Shown here one piece after another: positions 62,349 through 64,000 of a DNA stretch of 64,000 nt. The DNA comes from Strix aluco (taxonomy: Eukaryota > Chordata > Aves > Strigiformes > Strigidae). The stretch spans positions 9,901,698 to 9,965,697 of the forward strand of contig NC_133939.1 of assembly GCF_031877795.1 (NCBI RefSeq), read 5' to 3'. Each line of letters starts with the position of its first letter. Positions within the stretch are counted from its first letter, which is position 1. The translations under genes were made by a program, and so were the position numbers. The notes below the pieces were generated by a model. The model saw only the letters and a program-made list of their open reading frames with translations, was not told the DNA's origin and made no database searches.

Positions 62349-64000
62349 GTAAGTGTCCTCCCCCTTTGTTTTCTATGTATAGTAGTCTATAGGTGTGTTT
62401 AAAAATGGCCATGCTTGCATGTTGTTTAAGCATTCTTTCTGTATTTAAATATTTGTTGGGTTTTTTGGTGTGTGGTGTTTCCTTTTCAAAAATAGGAAAA
62501 TAAATGTAAAAATAAAAATAGTTTTGTGTGCCATATAGGGATTTATACAATCTAGAGACTTTTCAAATCAGGCTATCTCAGAAAAAAAATCTTAATTTTG
62601 TAGCACAGTTAAGTAATTGAATGTGATTGAATCCTTCCATGAAAGCAGACAAAACACATTTGAGTAAAAACTGCTGCAATTGGTATTTTACACTGCATCA
62701 GACCAGACCAGACGGGATTGAGAAAACTGCTGTGAGAGTGTTGAGTGTTGGAACTTCTCCTTATTTGTACCTGCACATGAGGAAATTTTAAACAGTTGAA
62801 TTTGCTCATCACAAGTGGCTGGTTTGTTTAGGAAAAGATAAATTAGGTTGTGCTTCATGGGTTAATCCAGAGGGCCATAATTTACTGATGACGAAGCAGG
62901 AAGGTGGTGCTGAATGCAGGTTAGTGTGTGTTGACAAATGAGCATTGTGCCACATGATGGTATCACCTGGTTCATCAATGATAACATTTGCTAGGTAAAG
63001 TGATGTTTTGGGTAAATCTAATACGTATTGATACACACGGATGTAATTAGTTGCTGTTAGACGGCAGGGAAAAATGCCTATCCATAGTATAGGATAACAT
63101 TCTTTGTTGTTGTTGTCTTGCATCACGTTTTAATGTAAGAGTGTGGCCCTTCCGATCTGTGCTTTTTTTGCATAGTTAAAAAAAAAAAAAAACAAACAAA
63201 ACACCAAAACCAGAGAATTACTTTAGATTTAGAATGTGTCTTTTTCATATGATGGACAAATTAAAATGAGGGGGGGAGGAGGAAGGGAAAAGAAACTTTG
63301 TGGTTCTATGTTATTTTTTGTGTGTTTAAACTCATGTTCATGTAATACAGGGACCTGTGGCTCTGAACTGCTTTCTCAGTCTCCTATGGGTACATGCCAG
63401 TGGGTCTGACTCCAGCTTGTTTTGCCTGTTAGGCTCTTTATGTCTCTGCCCTTGACGTTACATGGTTGGTTATGAATTGTGTATAGGGTTAAGGTCCTAG
63501 AGGAACTTCAGCAGAAATATGAAACGGAGTTGTTAACAAAAATGAGCTTTATTTAGAGATGAGGAGGTAGGCATACAGGAGAGTGAATCACATTTCATCA
63601 GAAGAGGAAGTTATTTTCCACTTAATTAGAAGATAACATTTGTGCAAGAGGAATTCCGGGAGGTAAAGATGCTTGAGGGGGTGTTTTAAAAAGCACTTAA
63701 ACTGCAGCAAGTAGCCATCATGAAACTTAGTGCCAATACCAAAATACATATAAAAATTTTTACATAATGAGAACTGCAATACAGGCTAGCAGGAACTGAG
63801 GAGTTTGACATACAGGAAGCCTGATATTTTAACGACTACCAGCTTCAGCTTGTAGACAGCCTAGTTCAAACTCAGACCGAAGACCATCTCCAAAGCAAAG
63901 ACAAAACTCTTTTCTATCACCATATAAAACTATTATGGAAACCAGCTGGAGTTTGAAGAATTTAAAAACCAAACCAAAGTCTAAAAGCCAAAACCAATTT
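62349..64000 (+). other. PXYLP1: PXYLP1 intron after the first coding exon (partial)
   Basis: It starts with a consensus GTAAGTG donor and runs off the window. The next coding exon, which should carry the lumenal stem and the start of the phosphatase domain, is not visible. The antisense open frames of 105 and 129 codons here have AT-rich, low-complexity composition and no motifs. An A15 run lies at 63178-63192. Confidence 0.8.

Noticed and set aside
62161..63126. Antisense frames of 129 and 105 codons around the PXYLP1 start exon
   Set aside because: They are antisense to the recognised exon and intron, lysine-rich from AT-rich DNA, and have no motifs.
1..64000. tRNA, rRNA, CRISPR arrays, bacterial or phage systems, intact retrovirus
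   Set aside because: No cloverleaf with A and B boxes, no regularly spaced repeats, no polymerase or envelope frames of retroviral type were noticed. The window is vertebrate nuclear DNA.

Overview
This is a vertebrate nuclear window, most likely from a bird. The main clue is CR1 (chicken repeat 1) LINEs: at least four 5'-truncated copies end in the avian-style ATTCTGTG-type 3' repeats, and there are no Alu, B1 or L1 copies. Base composition is AT-rich except for one sharp CpG island. Gene density is very low, and most open frames in the window are chance.

One gene can be named. Near the right end (62217-62348) is an exon on the + strand that carries the start codon and signal anchor of PXYLP1 (2-phosphoxylose phosphatase 1, formerly ACPL2), a Golgi type II membrane phosphatase of proteoglycan linker synthesis. 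The catalytic exons lie beyond 64000. A CpG island at about 44.27-45.42 kb has GC boxes and no TATA box. It is the probable promoter and first-exon area of this gene, which would make 45.4-62.2 kb the 5' introns. Within that stretch a 26-base segment at 51340-51365 has a textbook branch point, acceptor and donor, and is a good candidate for a small non-coding leader exon. The link between island, mini-exon and ATG exon is inference.

Region by region: 1-15259 is gene-free intergenic DNA. From 15260 to 17950 two CR1 copies lie in opposite orientation. From 17951 to 29490 there is a CTCF-like motif at 18209, a diverged direct duplication (19017/19634), a possible old MITE fragment at 24047, an ancient CR1/L3-type relic at 27860-28500 and, next to it, a younger CR1 in the same orientation. 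From 29491 to 44269 there is a GC-richer unidentified repeat-like block (35440-35990) and a small ATG open frame with a signal-peptide-like start (40566-40769). The right third holds the island, the PXYLP1 leader introns with two more CR1 fragments, and the start exon.

I found no operon, CRISPR array, intact mobile element, tRNA or rRNA gene, and no convincing undescribed system. The most checkable points are the 26-base exon, the stacked short upstream ORFs before the PXYLP1 start, the two divergently oriented CTCF-like motifs, the 19-kb duplication and the 40.6-kb secreted-peptide-like frame. Repeat and gene names come from pattern memory without a database search.
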